Shown: in pieces, positions 18,934 to 27,690 of the stretch
How positions within the stretch are numbered: position 1 is the stretch's first letter
How the letters are laid out: every line of letters begins with the position of its first letter
Source: Devosia equisanguinis
GTDB taxonomy: Bacteria > Pseudomonadota > Alphaproteobacteria > Rhizobiales > Hyphomicrobiaceae
Length of the DNA: 34,172 nucleotides
Assembly: GCA_945889015.1 (NCBI GenBank)
Contig: CAMDBL010000018.1
Span: 1-34,172 of the forward strand
Reading direction: 5' to 3'
Notes under the pieces: model-generated
What the model saw: only the letters and a program-made list of their open reading frames with translations
Database searches by the model: none
What the model was told of the DNA's origin: nothing
Made by a program: the position numbers and the translations under genes

Positions 18934-18947
18934 GTGCCACTTGGCAC
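18934..18947 (+). promoter_or_regulatory. inverted repeat overlapping the kup start codon
   Basis: GTGCCA-CT-TGGCAC is a 6-base inverted repeat whose right arm contains most of the TTG start codon (18941-18943), just after the ribosome binding site AGAGG. The 2-base spacer is too short for a full hairpin, so only the outer pairs could form in RNA. It might be a DNA-binding palindrome instead. It is suggestive only. Confidence 0.3.
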
Positions 18948-20854
18948 ATAGCTATGTCGCGGGCCCCGGCGCCGAGAACGGCACCTCCGATCATACTCAG
19001 GACGGGCGCTACTGGGCGCTGGCGCTGGGCTGCATCGGCGTTGCCTACGGTGATATTGGCACCAGCCCTCTCTACGCCTTCCGCGAAGCCGTGGTGGCGG
19101 CGACAACCGAAGGTATGGCGACGTCCGACGCGATCTTGGGCGTGCTTTCGCTGATTTTGTGGTCGCTGTTTCTGGTCGTCACCTTGAAGTACGTGATCGT
19201 GCTGCTGCGTGCCGACAACAAGGGCGAAGGAGGAACCTTCGCGCTGATGGCGCTGGCGCAGTCCGTCGCCAAGCGCAGCGCGCCGCTCCTCGGCATCCTC
19301 GGAATTGCGGGCGCATCGTTCTTCTACGGCGATGCCGTACTGACGCCCGCGATCTCGGTGCTGTCGGCGGTCGAAGGCCTGACGCTGGCGACGCCGCGGT
19401 TCGAGAAGTTCGTGGTGCCGATCGCCGTCGTCATCCTGATCGGACTGTTCATGGTGCAGTCACGCGGCACCGAACGGGTCGCCCAGTTCTTCGGACCCGT
19501 GATGCTGGTCTGGTTCACGATCCTCGGCGTCGGCGGCATACTGCATATCGTCGACGATCCGCGCGTGTTCCTGGCGGTCAACCCTTGGTACGCCGCCAAG
19601 TTCATGGCGACACACGGGTTGATGGGCTTCACGGTGCTCGGTCTGGTCTTTCTGGCGGTCACCGGCGCGGAAGCCCTCTACACCGACCTCGGCCACTTCG
19701 GCCGCCGGCCGATCCAGACCGCCTGGTTTGCACTCGTGCTGCCCGCATTGGGCTTGAACTACCTCGGTCAGGGCGCGCTGGTGCTGGCTCAGCCCGATAC
19801 GCTCAAGAACCCCTTCTACAGTCTCTATCCCAGCTGGGCGCTGTATCCGATGATCGGAATGGCGACGGTCGCAACGGTGATCGCCAGTCAGGCAGTGATC
19901 ACGGGCACCTTCTCGATCACGCGGCAGGCGATCCAGCTCGGACTGTTGCCGCGCCTCGCGATCCGTCACACGTCGGAGTCGATGGCCGGCCAGATTTATC
20001 TGCCGCGTGTCAATTGGTTCCTGCTGATCGGCGTGTTGCTGGTCGTGTTCGTGTTCGCCGACAGCTCCAAGCTCGCTGCCGCCTACGGTGTCTCGGTCAC
20101 CGCGACCATGGTGATCGACTCTGCGATGGCGTTCTTCGTCGTCTGGCAATACTGGAAGTGGCCGCTGTGGCGGGCGGCCCTGCTGATCGTGCCCCTGATT
20201 CTGATCGAGCAGGCCTTCCTCGCCGCGAACCTCATGAAGGTTTTCGAGGGCGGCTGGTTCCCGCTGGCGGTGGCGACGTGCGTGGCGATGGTGATGGTCA
20301 CGTGGCGGCGCGGAAGCGGCATTCTCGCCAAGGAGACCCGGCGCGGCGAGGCGGACATCGAGTGGCTGGTGCGCAAGCTGGAATCCAAGCCGCCGCATCG
20401 CGTTCCGGGCACCGCCGTGTTCCTGACCGGCGATCCCTCGGCTGCCCCGACCTCGCTGCTGCACAACCTCAAGCACAATCGGGTGCTGCACGAGCGTAAC
20501 GTGATCTTGTCGATCAAGTCGTCGGATGTGCCGCGTGTTGCCAACAGCGAGCGCGTCAAGGTCGAGCCGATATCGGACGGCTTCATCCGTGTGATCGCCA
20601 CGTTCGGCTTCATGGAGACACCGAGCATTCCTCGCGTGTTGGCTCTGTGCCGCAAGCGCGATCTGAACATCGACATCGGCGCGACGTCGTTCTTCCTGTC
20701 GCGGCGTTCACTGCGGCCCAAGAGCAACTCTGAGATGGCCGCGTGGCAGGAGAAGCTGTTCATCAGCCTCGCCCGCAACGCCGTGGACGCTACCACTTAC
20801 TTCCAGATTCCGACCGATCGAGTGGTCGAGGTCGGCACTCAAGTCGCGATCTGA
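18941..20854 (+). CDS. kup: low-affinity potassium transport system protein Kup
   Basis: Kup (KUP/HAK/KT family) imports K+ across the inner membrane, probably with protons, and matters at low pH or high osmolarity. The 637-residue protein begins RYWALALGCIGVAYGDIGTSPLYAFREA, the family signature in the first helix. It contains ADNKGEGGTFALMAL, GILGIAGASFFYGDAVLTPAISVLSAVEGL and about 12 membrane helices to residue ~460. A cytoplasmic C-terminal domain follows, containing RVPGTAVFLTGDP and GFMETPSIPRVL. The start is TTG at 18941 with AGAGG upstream; no in-frame ATG lies before the signature. Its stop directly abuts the stop of the converging flavoprotein gene. Confidence 0.96.
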   Translation: MAHSYVAGPGAENGTSDHTQDGRYWALALGCIGVAYGDIGTSPLYAFREAVVAATTEGMATSDAILGVLSLILWSLFLVVTLKYVIVLLRADNKGEGGTFALMALAQSVAKRSAPLLGILGIAGASFFYGDAVLTPAISVLSAVEGLTLATPRFEKFVVPIAVVILIGLFMVQSRGTERVAQFFGPVMLVWFTILGVGGILHIVDDPRVFLAVNPWYAAKFMATHGLMGFTVLGLVFLAVTGAEALYTDLGHFGRRPIQTAWFALVLPALGLNYLGQGALVLAQPDTLKNPFYSLYPSWALYPMIGMATVATVIASQAVITGTFSITRQAIQLGLLPRLAIRHTSESMAGQIYLPRVNWFLLIGVLLVVFVFADSSKLAAAYGVSVTATMVIDSAMAFFVVWQYWKWPLWRAALLIVPLILIEQAFLAANLMKVFEGGWFPLAVATCVAMVMVTWRRGSGILAKETRRGEADIEWLVRKLESKPPHRVPGTAVFLTGDPSAAPTSLLHNLKHNRVLHERNVILSIKSSDVPRVANSERVKVEPISDGFIRVIATFGFMETPSIPRVLALCRKRDLNIDIGATSFFLSRRSLRPKSNSEMAAWQEKLFISLARNAVDATTYFQIPTDRVVEVGTQVAI

Positions 20855-22078
20855 TCAGCGAGCCGTGAGCCAGCCTTGCAGACCGCGCGCCGCTGCAACG
20901 GCGGTGGCGAACGACGCCTGCAACAAGTACCCGCCGGTTGGCGCGTCCCAATCGACCATTTCGCCCGCGACGAACACGCCGGGTATCGCACGGAGCATGA
21001 AGGCCTCGTCGACGGCCTCCAGGGCGACGCCGCCGACCGAAGAGATCGCGCGGTCGAGTCCATCGAGCGCCGTCACGACCAAGGGCACTGCCTTGATCAG
21101 ATCGGCCAGCGCATAGGGCTGGGCAGGAAGCTCAGCCGTCGCCTCGCGCAGCAAGGCAATGGCGGGCGGTGGCAATCCGATCGCCTTGCGCAGGAACGTC
21201 GAGGTGGACTGCTTCTGGCGCGGAGCGGCCAGCTTTGCCGCGAGATCGCTCGGCGTCAGGTCGGGTCTGAGGTCGACGGTCAGGGCCGCCCGGCCGCCGT
21301 CGGCCGCCATTTGCTTGCGGATCTCGTTCGACAAGGCATAGACCGCGCCACCCTCGAGTCCCCGCCGTGTGATCAGCGCCTCGCCTCGCACGCGCGAGTC
21401 GCCGCAGGCGATTGCGATCCGCTTCAGCGGCTCGCCTTCGAACCGGCTCCGGAAAATCTCGCTCCAGGCGATACCGACACCGCAGTTCGACGGCGCGAAT
21501 GCGCGGGTATCGACGCCGCGTCCGGCCAGCGTGGAGAGCCAAGCGCCACTGCTGCCGAGACGCGGCCAGCTCGCGCCGCCGAGTGCCAGCAGCGTGGCGT
21601 CCGGATGGGCGACGAGTGGGCTCGCGTCCGAACGAATGAAGGCGAGGCCGCCGTCCTGGCTCCAGCCTGTCCAGGTATGCCCCAACGCCAATCTGACGCC
21701 CTGCGCATCGAGCCGGCGCAGCCAGGCACGCAGCAGGGGGGAGGCCTTCATCGCCTTGGGGAAGATGCGCCCGCTCGAGCCGGTGAACGTCGGCTGTCCA
21801 AGGCCATTGGCCCAAGCGACGACGGTTTCCGGGCCGTAACTCTTCACCGCCTCCCTGATGGATTGTCCCGCGGCGTCACGCGGCGCGTAGCGGCCGAGGA
21901 ATATGTCGAGCGGCTCGCTGTGCGTGAGGTTCAGTCCACCGCGGCCGGCCATCAGCAGCTTGCGTGCGGGGGAGGGCATGCGCTCGTAGACGGTGACGGT
22001 GGTGTCGGGGCTCGCCAGCACCTCGGCCGCCATCAGGCCGGCCGGGCCGGCGCCGATGACGGCGATTTCTCTTGTCAC
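20855..22078 (-). CDS. HI0933-like / TIGR03862 family NAD(P)/FAD-dependent flavoprotein
   Basis: The 407-residue protein begins with a Rossmann dinucleotide-binding motif (IAVIGAGPAGLMAAEVLA). RKLLMAGRGGLNLTHSEP follows, the equivalent of the GGGRCN motif of the HI0933/YhiN family, then FTGSSGRIFPKAMKASPLLRAWL. Near the C-terminus GVFVAGEMVDWDAPTGGYLLQASFATAVAAARG closes the FAD site. The family is widespread but its reaction is not established; an oxidoreductase role is inferred. The start is GTG, 4 bases after the stop of the glyoxalase gene, so the two form an operon. Its stop abuts the kup stop with no gap. Confidence 0.9.
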   Translation of the reverse strand: MTREIAVIGAGPAGLMAAEVLASPDTTVTVYERMPSPARKLLMAGRGGLNLTHSEPLDIFLGRYAPRDAAGQSIREAVKSYGPETVVAWANGLGQPTFTGSSGRIFPKAMKASPLLRAWLRRLDAQGVRLALGHTWTGWSQDGGLAFIRSDASPLVAHPDATLLALGGASWPRLGSSGAWLSTLAGRGVDTRAFAPSNCGVGIAWSEIFRSRFEGEPLKRIAIACGDSRVRGEALITRRGLEGGAVYALSNEIRKQMAADGGRAALTVDLRPDLTPSDLAAKLAAPRQKQSTSTFLRKAIGLPPPAIALLREATAELPAQPYALADLIKAVPLVVTALDGLDRAISSVGGVALEAVDEAFMLRAIPGVFVAGEMVDWDAPTGGYLLQASFATAVAAARGLQGWLTAR

Positions 22079-22082
22079 GCGC

Positions 22083-22523
22083 TCACCAGCTCCCGGTGTT
22101 CGGCATCGAGGCCCACGGCTCGGCCTTGTCCTTGGCGGTGCCCTTCTGCAGCAGTTCGACCGAAATGTTGTCGGGCGAGCGCACGAACGCCATGCGGCCG
22201 TCGCGGGGCGGACGGTTGATTGTGACGCCGCCCTTCATCAGCCGGTCGCAAGTGGCGTAGATGTCGTCGACCTCGAAAGCCAGGTGGCCGAAGTTGCGTC
22301 CGCCTGCATATTCCTGCGGATCCCAATTGTAGGTGAGCTCGAGCAGCGGGGCATTCTCGGCCTCGCCGCGCGCCTTGTCATGGGCGGCTGCAAGGAAGAT
22401 CAGAGTGAAGCGGCCACCCTGGTCCTCGCGGCGGCGGACCTCGGTCATGCCGAGCAGCTTGCAGTAGAAGTTCAGCGACTTCTCCACGTCGGTGACGCGG
22501 ACCATCGTGTGCAGATAGCGCAT
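22083..22523 (-). CDS. gloA: lactoylglutathione lyase (glyoxalase I, VOC family)
   Basis: Glyoxalase I converts the methylglyoxal-glutathione hemithioacetal to S-lactoylglutathione in the cytosol. The 146-residue protein starts [20 protein letters not shown] and ends its core with [18 protein letters not shown]. The four metal ligands of the bacterial Ni/Co-type enzyme are all present: H5, E62 (LELTYNW), H80 ([11 protein letters not shown]) and E123 (ISVELL). A ~18-residue tail with Trp residues follows. It is the first gene of a two-gene unit with the flavoprotein downstream. The call is strong; a related VOC activity remains possible. Confidence 0.93.
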   Translation of the reverse strand: MRYLHTMVRVTDVEKSLNFYCKLLGMTEVRRREDQGGRFTLIFLAAAHDKARGEAENAPLLELTYNWDPQEYAGGRNFGHLAFEVDDIYATCDRLMKGGVTINRPPRDGRMAFVRSPDNISVELLQKGTAKDKAEPWASMPNTGSW

Positions 22524-22672
22524 GGGGTTCCTTTTCGGTTTGGCGCAGTCTTAGCCGAGATGGGAAGCGGCCGCCACGGTGTCCACATGAGGCTGTGAAG
22601 CGCGCGCTTTCAGTCGAACAGGAATCGGCGATGATGCTGCAACACGGGAATGGCCGAGTGGGAGGTGGTCGA

Positions 22673-22864
22673 ATGTCGGAAGTCGAGGCCGAAGGCGAGG
22701 TCGAGCGTCAGCGTTTGAGGGCGGAACGGCTGATTGCGGTGCTCGGCGCGGTGAGCGCCGCCGACCTCGAGACGCTGCTGGACGAGGAGCTGACCCAGCT
22801 GGTGTCCGCTCTGCGGCAGGTGTCCATCGAGGCGGAAGAGAAGCTGCGAGTCAGGGTCGGCTGA
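22673..22864 (+). CDS. small helical hypothetical protein
   Basis: This 63-residue, Glu/Leu/Arg-rich protein (MSEVEAEGEVERQRLRAERL, then DLETLLDEELTQLVSALRQV) should be almost entirely alpha-helical and could dimerise. It has no signal peptide, cysteine or recognised domain. The ATG at 22673 is chosen because GGAGG at 22661-22665 sits 7 bases before it; the frame is open to 22595 but lacks a ribosome binding site there. It is divergent from gloA and 115 bases upstream of the DUF2254 gene. Confidence 0.55.
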   Translation: MSEVEAEGEVERQRLRAERLIAVLGAVSAADLETLLDEELTQLVSALRQVSIEAEEKLRVRVG

Positions 22865-22922
22865 GGGGAGAAGAGGCGTCGACCGCGCAGCTCTACCGTT
22901 GAAGGGCAGGAACGGTCGTTGG

Positions 22923-22970
22923 CCGTCTGCGTTCTGTCTAAAGGGCGGTCAAGGGGCCGCCGGCAGACGG
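22923..22970 (+). promoter_or_regulatory. nested stem-loop in the leader of the DUF2254 gene
   Basis: CCGTCTGC (22923-22930) pairs with GCAGACGG (22963-22970). Inside, GGCGG (22944-22948) pairs with CCGCC (22957-22961) around a loop containing AAGGGG, the only Shine-Dalgarno-like bases near the start. The structure ends 9 bases before the ATG at 22980, and the bases between read ACCCTCCGC. It could control translation; its function is inferred. Confidence 0.4.
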
Positions 22971-22979
22971 ACCCTCCGC

Positions 22980-24290
22980 ATGCGTGAACGTCTCCGAAAC
23001 GCACTGATCATGTTGCGCAGTCAGCTGTGGGTCGTTCCCATCGGCATGAGTTGCGTCGCGATCGTGCTGGCGTTCGCCCTGCTCGGCTGGAAAGGCTCCT
23101 GGCTCTTCAATGGGGATGCGGAAACAGCGCGCAACCTGCTGTCGGCACTGCTTTCGGGCCTGCTGACGATGACGTCGCTCGTCGTGTCGATCACGTTCGT
23201 GATCCTCACGCTGGCGTCCAATCAGCTCGGCCCGCGACTGGTCATCAACTTCATCTCCGATCGCCAGATACAGGTCGTCATCGGATTATTCCTGGGAACG
23301 AGCCTGTACATCTTGGTGGTGCTACGCAGTCTCGACGGTACGCTCGGGCCTGAACAGCTTCCCCACGTCGCGGTGACGGCCAGCACGGTGCTGACCACCA
23401 TCTGCCTCTTCGCGCTGCTGTTTTATGTCCATAAGGTCGCTCGCTCCACCGTGGCGGATACGGTGGCGGAGCAAGTTTACGGCCGGTTGCTGGAGGCGAT
23501 CGACAGCCTTCCTGACCAGGAGGAGGTGGAGGGCCGCGATACCAGCTCTCCGCCTGCCGGCTTCGACGCGCCGCGGCTCACGCATGTCGGGCTTGGACGC
23601 ACCGGCTATATTCAAACGATAGACTATGATGGGTTGGTCGTCCTCGCCGATAAGCACGACGTCCAATTCCTTGTGACAGTGCGCGCGGGGCACTTCGTAC
23701 TGAAGAGCGGTGAGCACGTGGTGGTGCATGGCACGCTCCGCCATGCAGATGACGAACTCGAGGACGCGGTGCGTGGGGCTTTCGTCCTGGGAGCCGAGCG
23801 CAGTCCCGCACAGGATCTGGAATATTCGATCCGCCAACTCGTGGAGATCGGGCTCCGCGCCCTGTCTCCCGGCATCAATGATCCCTTCACGGCCATCGCG
23901 GTCATCGACCGGCTCGGCGCGGGTCTGGAAGAGATCATGTCGAAGACGTTGCACCCCTCGTTCTACCGAGACGACGGAGGAACCGTCCGTGTCATTGCCG
24001 ACCACTCGCACGTCGAAGGCATCATTGACGCCTGTTTCACGCAGCTTCGCCAAGCCGGCAGCGAGCACCCGTCCGTCTTGATTCATCTAGCGGACACGTT
24101 TGCGAGACTCTCTGGCTCGGCCGCCGGTGAGAGGGCGCACGCCGGGATGCTCGCCCATTTGCGCGCGATCGAGGAGGCGGCCCGGTCGGGGCGTCTGATC
24201 GCAACCGATCAGGCGGCCGTGCTGGTTCGCGCCGCCGCCGCGATCCAGGCGGTCGAGGGACTGGCCGTCGCGACCGGAAAGAATTGCTGA
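22980..24290 (+). CDS. DUF2254 domain-containing membrane protein
   Basis: The 436-residue protein has about four membrane helices in its first ~165 residues (QLWVVPIGMSCVAIVLAFALL; LLSALLSGLLTMTSLVVSITFVILTLAS; IQVVIGLFLGTSLYILVVL; VLTTICLFALLFYVHKVA). The conserved stretch SNQLGPRLVINFISDRQIQVV links the second and third helices. The soluble part contains GRTGYIQTIDYDGLVVLA and RQLVEIGLRALSPGINDPFTAI, the most characteristic DUF2254 motif. The molecular function is unknown; channel-like roles have been suggested for such folds but nothing here proves it. No ribosome binding site precedes the ATG; instead there is a strong nested hairpin. The N-terminus agrees with relatives. Confidence 0.9.
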   Translation: MRERLRNALIMLRSQLWVVPIGMSCVAIVLAFALLGWKGSWLFNGDAETARNLLSALLSGLLTMTSLVVSITFVILTLASNQLGPRLVINFISDRQIQVVIGLFLGTSLYILVVLRSLDGTLGPEQLPHVAVTASTVLTTICLFALLFYVHKVARSTVADTVAEQVYGRLLEAIDSLPDQEEVEGRDTSSPPAGFDAPRLTHVGLGRTGYIQTIDYDGLVVLADKHDVQFLVTVRAGHFVLKSGEHVVVHGTLRHADDELEDAVRGAFVLGAERSPAQDLEYSIRQLVEIGLRALSPGINDPFTAIAVIDRLGAGLEEIMSKTLHPSFYRDDGGTVRVIADHSHVEGIIDACFTQLRQAGSEHPSVLIHLADTFARLSGSAAGERAHAGMLAHLRAIEEAARSGRLIATDQAAVLVRAAAAIQAVEGLAVATGKNC

Positions 24291-24335
24291 GACGTGCAGG
24301 CGGACCCGAGGACCGGAAATTGCCGTGCCTTCGAC

Positions 24336-24797
24336 TCAGGTTGTTCGCCCCCGAAAATAATCCTCGATGACGGCGACGAAGGCCGGGCCTGGACCATCGG
24401 GCAGTCGCGGGAGGTCGTGTAGCGACCGGGTCCAGGGTGGGGCGCGCGACGTGAAGATCTCGATGGTCGGCTGGAACAGACCGGGGTCGTCGAGGGTCGC
24501 GGCTTGCAGCAGGGTCAAGTAGGGCCGCTCGGGCTTCTTGATGAGGACGGGCGATCCACACGTGCTGCAGAAGCCGCGCTGCATGGGATGCCCGGTATCC
24601 GACATGACAGTGTAGAGCTTCGGCGCGGCGCCCGAGAATGTCACCCCGTCAGTGGGCACGAAAACCACCGCTGCGAACCCCGAGCCACTGGCCCGCTGGC
24701 AGTCGCGGCAATTGCAGACGAGTTGGTGGATTGGCTCGGCAGTGCAGCGGTAGCGAATGCTGCGGCATGCGCAACCGCCTTCGTAGGGGGGAAGCAT
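24336..24797 (-). CDS. GFA-family (glutathione-dependent formaldehyde-activating enzyme-like) zinc protein
   Basis: The 153-residue product shows the zinc-binding pattern of the GFA/CENP-V fold: GGCACRSIRYRC (C9, C11), CNCRDCQRASGSGF (C28, C30, C33) and GFCSTCGSPV (C77, C80). Gfa itself is proposed to help condense formaldehyde with glutathione, but most family members have no proven activity, so substrate is unknown. The ATG at 24797 is chosen because CGGAG precedes it by 7 bases; the frame extends 15 codons further upstream. The BKACE gene lies upstream in the same direction, 58 bases away, so cotranscription is likely. Confidence 0.88.
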   Translation of the reverse strand: MLPPYEGGCACRSIRYRCTAEPIHQLVCNCRDCQRASGSGFAAVVFVPTDGVTFSGAAPKLYTVMSDTGHPMQRGFCSTCGSPVLIKKPERPYLTLLQAATLDDPGLFQPTIEIFTSRAPPWTRSLHDLPRLPDGPGPAFVAVIEDYFRGRTT

Positions 24798-24855
24798 CAC
24801 GGTCTCCGATCGAGCCTCGTGCCGATCACCATGGAACGGCACTCCTCCGGCGGGC

Positions 24856-25689
24856 TCAGGCGGCCCTGAGGCCCAGGATCTCGCGCGCCTGCTTGGCGGT
24901 CGCGACCGGACGGTCGTACTTGGCGCAGAGGTCGGCGACGCGCTTGACGAACTGCGCGTTGGACTTGGCGAGCTCGGTCTTCTCGAAGCGAATGTTGTCC
25001 TCGAGGCCGGTGCGGCAATGCCCGCCCATCTCCAGCGCCCAATGGTTGCACTCGAGTTGATGCTTGGCGATGCCGGCCGCGGTCCATGTCGCCTCCGGCT
25101 GCAGCCGCTTCAGCTCGGCCACCTGGAAGTCCAGCACCTGGCGGATGCAAGGCAGCGCGTTCTTGACGCCGAGCACGAACTGGACGTGCAACGGCTTCTT
25201 CAGCATGCCGGCCTCCGACATCATCACGGCCTGATACATCATCGAGACGTCGAACGCCTCGATCTCCGGCTTGATGTCGTACTGGATCATCTTGGAGGCC
25301 AGCTCCTTGATGAGGTCGGGGTGGTTCTCGTAGATCCGGAGCGGGAAATTGCACGAGCCGGTCGACAGCGAAGCCATGTCCGGGCGGTGATGCAACATGC
25401 CGCCGCGCTCCGAGCCGGTGCCGGAGCGGCCGCCGGTCGAGAACTGGATGATCATACCGGGGCAGTGCTTGCGGATGCCCTCGCCGACGGCGGCGAAGCG
25501 GTCGGGATTGGAGGAGACGGTGCCGTCGTCGTTGCGGACGTGGATGTGGGCGAGGCTGGCGCCGGCCTCATAGCTCGCGTGCGTCGATTCGATGTGCTCG
25601 GCAACCGTCACCGGCACCGCCGGATTGTCTTTCTTGGTCGGCACCGAGCCGGTGATCGCGACCGTGATGATGCAGGGCTTTCCGGCCAT
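24856..25689 (-). CDS. BKACE family beta-keto acid cleavage enzyme (DUF849)
   Basis: BKACE enzymes cleave a beta-keto acid with acetyl-CoA into acetoacetate and a new CoA ester; the best-known member acts on 3-keto-5-aminohexanoate in lysine fermentation. The 277-residue protein has the family TIM-barrel landmarks: ITVAITGSVPTKKDNPAVP, the zinc ligands H48 and H50 in LAHIHVRNDDG, IIQFSTGGRSG, PEIEAFDVSMMY, and the C-terminal GGHCRTGLEDNIRF whose Glu is the third ligand. Substrate specificity varies between subfamilies (carnitine-derived, beta-keto-adipate and others) and cannot be set from sequence by eye. Confidence 0.92.
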   Translation of the reverse strand: MAGKPCIITVAITGSVPTKKDNPAVPVTVAEHIESTHASYEAGASLAHIHVRNDDGTVSSNPDRFAAVGEGIRKHCPGMIIQFSTGGRSGTGSERGGMLHHRPDMASLSTGSCNFPLRIYENHPDLIKELASKMIQYDIKPEIEAFDVSMMYQAVMMSEAGMLKKPLHVQFVLGVKNALPCIRQVLDFQVAELKRLQPEATWTAAGIAKHQLECNHWALEMGGHCRTGLEDNIRFEKTELAKSNAQFVKRVADLCAKYDRPVATAKQAREILGLRAA

Positions 25690-25835
25690 GGGCGTCGTCC
25701 TTCCTCGTCGTTGTCGGATTTGGCGACGTTCATAGCCGGACGGACCGGGATTGCCTAGCCGCAGTGTCGGTAGCTCCAGACAGGAGAACGGCCGCCGATG
25801 GGCTCGGCGACCGATCGTGCTGGGGACGTGATGTG

Positions 25836-27533
25836 TCAGTTCTTCTGGGGACCACCGCCACCCTGGCCGCCACCGCCCCCCTTGGCACCACCTGCGCCGC
25901 CGCCGCCACCTCCGCCAGCGGCTGGTCCGCCGCTCGCGGCGCCGCCGCGGCCACCGCCCGCGCTGCTGCCACCGCCCGAGCCGAGTGATCCGCCGCCGCC
26001 ACTCTTGGACGGCCTGATCTCCGCACGCGGAGGTTGCTCGCCTCCGCCACCCGGCCCGCGTCCGGCTGATGATCTGCTCTCGTTGCCGCCACCAGCGCGA
26101 GCGGGGGACCCACTGTCGCCTCCACGCTTGCTTTCGGCGGCCCGTGGCGTGCTGCCTCTGTCGCTTGCCTTGCCGCGATCGGCACTGGGACCGGCCCGGT
26201 CCTTTGCCCGATCTGGCGCGCGCTCGGCGCCCCGGTCGCGCTGGTTCTCGTTGGCACTGCGCTGTCGATCCGCGCGATCCTCGGCGGATTTGCCTGCGCG
26301 AGCCTTGTCCTTGCCCGACTTGCCACTCTCGGCCTTGTCGCCATCCGCCTTGTCGCTTCCGCGCTTGTCGCCACGATTGTTCGCGCCCTGGCGTTCACCG
26401 CGTGGCTCGGCCGCTTGACGGCCATTCTGCTTCTCGGCGTCCCTGCCACCCTTCTGGCTCTCGACGTCCTTGCCGCGGCTGCGTGCGTCGTCCTGGTCCG
26501 AGGCAGCGCTCGCGCTGGCCCCCTCGCGATCCTTGCCGCGCGCAGCCGGGCCGCCAGACCTGCCATCACGCTCGGCCCGGTTGGAGCGGTCGGCATCGGG
26601 CGTCGAGGCCCCGGCTCCTTCGCGGTTGTCGCCGCGGGACTGGTCGCGGGCGTCGGCGCGGCGTCCCTTGGCGGGTGCGTCCTCCGCGATGCTTGCCGAC
26701 CGGTTTTGCAGGCTGCCCGCCTGCTCGGCGTCGCGCGGCGCGTTGCGTGGACGGTCCCGGCTGAGCTGCGGATTGTAGACCTGCAAGGCGTCGCCCTCTC
26801 GACGCGCCTGCCCGGGCCGACCGGCCTCGCGGATTTCGCGGACCTTCACCTGTTGACCCGTGGCGCGCTCGATATTGCGTACTTCGATCGACTTGTTGAC
26901 GATGATGTTGTTGGTGATGCGTACCGCGCCGGCTGGCCTGGTCTGCCGATAGATCTCCCGATTGCGATCGATGGACAGGATCCGCCGGCCGAGGTCGGGC
27001 GCGAGAAAATCACGCGCGGCGACGAATCGCCAAGCTCCGATGCCGATCGACGTATCGGCGATGGTGTTGGAGAAGGCGTAACCCGAGCCCGACGGCGGGA
27101 GCGGCGCCCAGCCGACGTAATCGTCGCCCCTGTGCCAGCTCACCCAGGCCGGAGCCCAGCGGTTGCCGGGAACCCAGAACCAGCCATTGTCGTCGTCATA
27201 GCCCCAGCGGCCATAGTGGTAGGTCGCCCAGCCCCAGTCCTCGTTGGAGACCCATACCCAGCCGTGGCGGTCGGTGTATTCCCACCGGCCGTCGGTGTAA
27301 GGGCGCCAATCCGCGCGGACGTTGGCAGGGGACCAGACGTAGCCGTAGCGCGAGGTGGAGAGCCAACGGCCCGACGACGACAGCGGCTCGAAGAAAATGT
27401 CGATGCCCACCTGCTGCGCTTGGGCCGGGGCCGACAAGAGAAGAGCAACCGGAGCGGCGCTACCAGCCGCTGCGAGCATCACAGCGGCGAGCACACTGCG
27501 CGCCGTGGCGGGCTTTGGTCGAGGGAAATGCAT
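25836..27533 (-). CDS. exported DUF6600-type protein with a long low-complexity tail
   Basis: The 565-residue protein has a signal peptide ending at APAQA-QQ (residue ~39). A Trp/Tyr/Gly-rich domain (residues ~45-160) carries repeats such as YGYVWSP, DGRWEYTDRHGWVWVS, YGRWGYDDDNGWFWVPG and YVGWAPLPP, the DUF6600/YxxGxW pattern. Then come a short ordered segment (TNNIIVNKSIEVRNIERATGQ) and ~200 residues made largely of Arg, Lys, Asp, Glu, Ser and Gln. The last ~60 residues are mostly Gly. An envelope or surface polymer-binding role is a guess. The ATG at 27533 follows AGGAGA by 9 bases; a GTG at 27572 would add 13 residues. Tail length may vary between strains. Confidence 0.82.
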   Translation of the reverse strand: MHFPRPKPATARSVLAAVMLAAAGSAAPVALLLSAPAQAQQVGIDIFFEPLSSSGRWLSTSRYGYVWSPANVRADWRPYTDGRWEYTDRHGWVWVSNEDWGWATYHYGRWGYDDDNGWFWVPGNRWAPAWVSWHRGDDYVGWAPLPPSGSGYAFSNTIADTSIGIGAWRFVAARDFLAPDLGRRILSIDRNREIYRQTRPAGAVRITNNIIVNKSIEVRNIERATGQQVKVREIREAGRPGQARREGDALQVYNPQLSRDRPRNAPRDAEQAGSLQNRSASIAEDAPAKGRRADARDQSRGDNREGAGASTPDADRSNRAERDGRSGGPAARGKDREGASASAASDQDDARSRGKDVESQKGGRDAEKQNGRQAAEPRGERQGANNRGDKRGSDKADGDKAESGKSGKDKARAGKSAEDRADRQRSANENQRDRGAERAPDRAKDRAGPSADRGKASDRGSTPRAAESKRGGDSGSPARAGGGNESRSSAGRGPGGGGEQPPRAEIRPSKSGGGGSLGSGGGSSAGGGRGGAASGGPAAGGGGGGGAGGAKGGGGGQGGGGPQKN

Positions 27534-27634
27534 GCGCAGGCGTCTCCTGTTCCATGCCCACCGTCCCGCCACTATTTTGAACAGCGCGTCCTGATCGGTG
27601 GTTCCAGAAGGAGCCTCATGAGGCGCCCAAGCAA

Positions 27635-27664
27635 AAGCCGCGGCCAGTTGCCCGGCCGCGGCTT
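27635..27664 (-). terminator. Rho-independent terminator of the Tim44-like gene
   Basis: AAGCCGCGGCC (27635-27645) and GGCCGCGGCTT (27654-27664) form a perfect 11-bp stem with an 8-base loop. On the minus strand the stem is followed by TTGCTT, giving a T-run GGCTTTTGCTT. It lies 27 bases after the Tim44-like stop and before the DUF6600-type gene on the same strand, so it separates two transcription units. Confidence 0.7.
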
Positions 27665-27690
27665 CACGACGTCATCTTGTCGGGCGGATG

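Noticed and set aside
25798-26418. Proline-rich plus-strand frame opposite the DUF6600-type gene
   Set aside because: It is the antisense of glycine codons (GGC/GGT read as GCC/ACC and CCG/CCA), so the poly-proline run is an artefact.
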